From: Crocinitomicaceae bacterium
GTDB lineage: Bacteria > Bacteroidota > Bacteroidia > Flavobacteriales_D > Crocinitomicaceae
Assembly (NCBI GenBank): GCA_024643545.1
Contig: JAHEMR010000003.1
Coordinates: forward strand, 124,001 to 188,000
Length of the DNA stretch: 64,000 bases
Direction of reading: 5' to 3'
The position numbers and the translations under genes are program-made. Shown piece after piece: positions 59,993-64,000 of this stretch (the stretch's first letter is position 1; each line of letters starts with the position of its first letter). The notes beneath the pieces are model-generated. The model was given only the letters and a program-made list of their open reading frames with translations, did not search any database and was not told where the DNA came from.

Positions 59993-61241
59993 TCGTCAAG
60001 TTGCCCCGAAGCTCACACCCATAAAATCCATTGATTTTTCTGTCCCGGAGATGTATGAAATTCATGCTGGGATTCCTTTGTACTGGAAAAATAACATCGC
60101 AAACGAAACATCAAAATTGGAATTACATTTCCATGCGGGAACAACCATTGAAACGCCCATTTTAGCTTCCTTAACTGCCGGACTTTTAATTTCAGGAACA
60201 AAGAATAAATCAGCGATTCAAATTCAACATGCCCTTGATGCAGTTGGCGCGTATTACGATGTTAGTGTTTCTCAAGAGCAAGCAGTCGTTACTTTATACG
60301 CGTTAAATAGTTACTTAAAACAAGCTTTTGATATTTTTCACGAGGCCATGACTTCTGCCATTTTCCCGGAAAAAGAAGTACAAGAAATTTGCAATGAACG
60401 ACAAGAAAAATTAAAAGTACAGTTGCAAAAAGTGAATGTACTAGCGCAACGAAAAATACAACAAGTCCTTTTTGAGGAAACGCCCTATGCACAGGTAATT
60501 TCTCAGGGAGATTACGCAACAGTGAAACGAACGAAACTCATCGATTTTCATCAGAAACATTATTTGAACGGTTTAGCTAAGGTGTTTTTAGTAGGCGATC
60601 TTTCAAGTGAAGAAATGCATGCGATTAAAGCTGCCTGTGCGGACTTTGCTGGCAAAGAATACCAACCATCGGCTTGTTCCTTTACTGGTAAAACACACAT
60701 CGTTCACGAAGAAAAGACCGATGCCTTGCAGTCAGCCATCCGCATTGGAAAAATCATGTTTAACAAAACACATCCGGATTTCATTGCCTTCTCGGTAATG
60801 AATACCATTCTCGGAGATTATTTTGGAAGTCGACTAATGAGTAACATTCGCGAGGACAAAGGATATACTTACGGAATTGGATCCTACATGATGGAAAATA
60901 CCCATTTCGGGTACTTCATGATTGCCACCGAAGTTGCGAAAGAAGTGCGTGAGGCAACGATTCAAGAGGTGAAAAATGAACTAGAACGACTTCAAACGGA
61001 ATTGGTTCCAGAAGAAGAATTAGAACTCGTCAAAAGTTACCTACTCGGACAATTGCTCAAAGCAGCAGATGGACCATACGCCATGTTGGATTTATTTTCA
61101 GGAGTAGAACTTCATGATATGGACATGTCTTTTTACAACAAATACATCAAAAAAATACAAGAAATTAAAGCCGAAGAAATCCGCGAAATGGTTTGTAAAC
61201 ACTTGGATTGGAAAAGTTTGTCAATAATTAGCGTTGGCTAG
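59985..61241 (+). CDS. M16 family peptidase-like protein lacking the HxxEH zinc motif
   Basis: M16 fold motifs (GDYFGSRLMSNIREDKGYTYGIGSYM) but no HxxEH near the N-terminus. Confidence 0.9.
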   Translation: MLNRQVAPKLTPIKSIDFSVPEMYEIHAGIPLYWKNNIANETSKLELHFHAGTTIETPILASLTAGLLISGTKNKSAIQIQHALDAVGAYYDVSVSQEQAVVTLYALNSYLKQAFDIFHEAMTSAIFPEKEVQEICNERQEKLKVQLQKVNVLAQRKIQQVLFEETPYAQVISQGDYATVKRTKLIDFHQKHYLNGLAKVFLVGDLSSEEMHAIKAACADFAGKEYQPSACSFTGKTHIVHEEKTDALQSAIRIGKIMFNKTHPDFIAFSVMNTILGDYFGSRLMSNIREDKGYTYGIGSYMMENTHFGYFMIATEVAKEVREATIQEVKNELERLQTELVPEEELELVKSYLLGQLLKAADGPYAMLDLFSGVELHDMDMSFYNKYIKKIQEIKAEEIREMVCKHLDWKSLSIISVG

Positions 61242-61299
61242 CAACTTATTGAGTTAACTTTCGTTATAATAAATACGGACTTTTCCCGTTGTTTTACTG

Positions 61300-64000
61300 A
61301 TGTTTAGAGTTATTTTTCTGCTTTCATTTGTTTTCCTTTGGCAAAACACATTTGCTTCCCATGTCATGGGAGGTGAAATCAGCTATAAACATTTGGGGGG
61401 AACGAATTATCAATTCGAACTGATTTTTTACCGTGATTGCAATGGTGCAGATGTCAATCCAGTATCAGAACAATTAAAAGTTTGGAACAATCCTAACATA
61501 TCGTCAATCACCGTAAATTTCGTTTCTCGACAAGACATCTCCCCGACTTGTTCTCCTGTAACCGGTTCTCCCGGTCCACTTATTTGTGGGACTGGAAGCA
61601 ATGGTGGAAACGGTCAAGGGGCAGTTGAGAAAGTGGTTTACCGCAGTTCACCCATATCATTGACCGGAATTCCTCCTTCAAATGGGTGGATTTTCACCTA
61701 CGAAAACTTTTCACGTAGCAACACCGTTTCCAATTTGATGAATCCTGCGAATTACGGGATAACATTAGCCGCGAAAATTTTTCACTTGGATTCTCCCGAT
61801 GATTCTCCTGTCTTTTTTCAAGACCCACACTTTGTAAGTTGTGCTGGAACGCCCTATACGTTCAACGGAAACGCGGTTGATCCAAACCTAGATTCCTTGG
61901 TTTTTTCTTTCGGAATTCCTTACAACAACATTCAAGGAGCAAGTTACAATCCTCCGCTTGATCCGATTCCCGTTCCTTTTGAAGTTGGCTTCAGTGCAAC
62001 AAATCCAACACCGAATCAAAGTTTAAATCCAGCAAATATACCAGCAAATTTAAATCCAGTCTCAGGCGAATTAACCTTTACCTGTGTAAACATCGGGAAC
62101 TACGTGGTGAAAGTTTTGGTGCAATCCTATCGCCAAGGAGTACTGATTTCAGAAGTTGAGCGCGAGATGCAATTAATGGTTATGCCTTGTTCCGGAGGTA
62201 ATAATCCACCTGTAATTACGCCTCCATTCCCTGGGAATTCCTTTGAGCTCACCGTGAATGCAGGAGATTTAGTTTCCTTTACATTAAACGCAAGTGACGG
62301 CGACCTACTGCAAGATGGCAGTCCACAAACACTAACCATGACCGGGTCCGGCCCCATGTATGGAACAAACTTTACTTCTAGTTCAGGTTGCAGCATTGCG
62401 CCATGTGCCAGTTTAAACACCGGATTTCCCTTAAGCGGAACAGGTGCCATCAGTACCAATTTCAATTGGCAAACCACGTGTGACCACATCTCTGATGCAC
62501 AAGGAAATGCAGTTGATCAAATGACCTATAATTACGTTTTCCGCGTGCAGGATGATTACTGTCAAGTGCCTCAAGTTTCCTATGCGACAATCACGATACA
62601 CGTGTTGAATCCAGGAATCATTGATGCACCTGAAATCAATTGCATTCAAACGGCAAACACAGATGATTTAACGATTTTCTGGAATCCAGTCACAAATAAC
62701 AATAACGCTTTTGTTTCTTATCAAATATTTTCAATCCAAAATGGTTTAATTGGAACCGTAACCGACATCACGGCGAATAGTTTCATTGTCCCAGCGATCT
62801 ACACACACCACGAATTCTATTTAGCCGTTCAATCCGGTTGCAATGGTGGAACGCTTCGCTACAGCGATACGGTTTCGAATATTTTCCTAACGCTCGTTAA
62901 TCCGAATAATGGTACTGCAGTTCTAAATTGGAACAAACCACGCCCTACTCCACTTCCAACTTACAATGGTTACTTTTACATTTACAGAGAATACCCAACG
63001 AATTTCTTCAACTTTCTAGATAGTGTACCTTACAATCAAACGAGTTACATCGACACGATCGACTTATGCCATGAATTCATTCGATACCGAGTAAATTTAG
63101 CAACCACAACGTGTAACTTCAACTCCAATCGTCCGGGTGATAACCTGACTGACATGTTTACTCCAGACATGCCGATCATTTCATCCGTTGGCTACGACAC
63201 AACCACCTTCCAAATGAACATTCTATGGAATCAAAACGCACAAGATGACACCTATGGCTATGTGATTTACACCTTCGATGCGAATGGATTTTTATATGAA
63301 TTGGATACGGTGTATGGCATTGGAACTACGAATTATTCCTATCTAGTGAATACTCCTGGTCCATTCTCCTATTCCGTTGCTGCCTTTGATTCTTGTTTTA
63401 CATCAGCGAATCCACCAACTTTTCAAACTTCCGCGAAAGCACTGGTACATACCTCAATCCTGGCAAATTATACCATTAACATGTGTGCTGAACAAGCAAA
63501 TTTATCTTGGAGTTTGTATGGAGGAGCAACAGTTACGAACTATGAAATTTGGTCCAAAAACAACAACCAATGGACTCTTTTAGGCAGTACGACAAATTTG
63601 AATTTCTTAGCACAATTAACACGAGGACAATCTTATTGTATTTTCATCAAAGCGAATCTTACCAATGGACATGTCGCATTTTCAAATCCGTGTTGTTTCC
63701 TCATCCCGACACCGAATGCTCCGGCATACCATTATTTTAAGTTGGCAACTGTCAATGGTGAGTACGTAGAGTTATACGATTATGTGGATGCATCGGTTGG
63801 AATTACAGAAATAATATTTGAACGTAAAGATACGCTTGGCAATTTTGTGGAAATTGGACGAGCACCAGTGGTAAATAATGTCGCTCATTTCACGGACGAA
63901 GATGTGGAACTAAGTTTACAACCATGGGAATACCGAACAATGTATATCGACAGCTGCGGAAATCCAGGTGCATATGCAAACGTGAATAAGACCATTTTTG
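61300..64000 (+). CDS. Large secreted adhesin-like / probable gliding-motility-associated surface protein, truncated at window end
   Basis: ATG 61300 (MFRVIFLLSFVFLWQNTFASHVMGGEISYKHLGGTNYQFELIFYRDCNG...) stays open to 64000 (900 codons + 1 nt at the stretches checked); absent from the ORF track because no stop lies in the window. Confidence 0.85.
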   Translation, partial: MFRVIFLLSFVFLWQNTFASHVMGGEISYKHLGGTNYQFELIFYRDCNGADVNPVSEQLKVWNNPNISSITVNFVSRQDISPTCSPVTGSPGPLICGTGSNGGNGQGAVEKVVYRSSPISLTGIPPSNGWIFTYENFSRSNTVSNLMNPANYGITLAAKIFHLDSPDDSPVFFQDPHFVSCAGTPYTFNGNAVDPNLDSLVFSFGIPYNNIQGASYNPPLDPIPVPFEVGFSATNPTPNQSLNPANIPANLNPVSGELTFTCVNIGNYVVKVLVQSYRQGVLISEVEREMQLMVMPCSGGNNPPVITPPFPGNSFELTVNAGDLVSFTLNASDGDLLQDGSPQTLTMTGSGPMYGTNFTSSSGCSIAPCASLNTGFPLSGTGAISTNFNWQTTCDHISDAQGNAVDQMTYNYVFRVQDDYCQVPQVSYATITIHVLNPGIIDAPEINCIQTANTDDLTIFWNPVTNNNNAFVSYQIFSIQNGLIGTVTDITANSFIVPAIYTHHEFYLAVQSGCNGGTLRYSDTVSNIFLTLVNPNNGTAVLNWNKPRPTPLPTYNGYFYIYREYPTNFFNFLDSVPYNQTSYIDTIDLCHEFIRYRVNLATTTCNFNSNRPGDNLTDMFTPDMPIISSVGYDTTTFQMNILWNQNAQDDTYGYVIYTFDANGFLYELDTVYGIGTTNYSYLVNTPGPFSYSVAAFDSCFTSANPPTFQTSAKALVHTSILANYTINMCAEQANLSWSLYGGATVTNYEIWSKNNNQWTLLGSTTNLNFLAQLTRGQSYCIFIKANLTNGHVAFSNPCCFLIPTPNAPAYHYFKLATVNGEYVELYDYVDASVGITEIIFERKDTLGNFVEIGRAPVVNNVAHFTDEDVELSLQPWEYRTMYIDSCGNPGAYANVNKTIF

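Overview
A 64 kb chromosomal window from a Bacteroidota bacterium, most likely Flavobacteriales close to Fluviicola/Crocinitomicaceae. That placement rests on T9SS type A/B sorting domains, bshA, DUF983/DUF1295/DUF4159 families and TTG-N19-TAnnTTTG promoters; it is inferred from gene content, not from a search. The window is gene-dense: about 55 CDSs, two tandem tRNA-Glu(UUC) genes and several intrinsic terminators. Housekeeping genes include sucD, rpsT, ribD, nadK, pdxJ, dnaG, carB, dnaK, folD, bshA, meaB and elbB. There is also a set of T9SS-secreted surface proteins: a 1791-aa protein with about 13 SprB-like repeats, a lamin-tail/CotH-kinase protein, a 1356-aa SBBP/PKD type-B protein, and a surface protein running off the right edge. 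I see no convincing CRISPR array, transposon, prophage or defence island. The most interesting item is a translationally coupled pair at 35381-38406: a sulfotransferase-like P-loop protein followed by an alkaline-phosphatase-superfamily/TPR protein. The C-terminal ~130 aa of the second protein look by eye like a degenerate, P-loop-less copy of the first. Other notable items are possible leaderless genes, a tRNA-Glu tandem duplication in which only one copy encodes CCA, an unlisted 53-aa sORF, a dual cyclophilin-FKBP immunophilin, and a cluster of TTTTGTCAT half-sites between dnaK and an operon encoding a Crp/Fnr regulator. The ORF track misses two edge-truncated CDSs (1-486 minus, 61300-64000 plus), and several of its start codons should be moved downstream.
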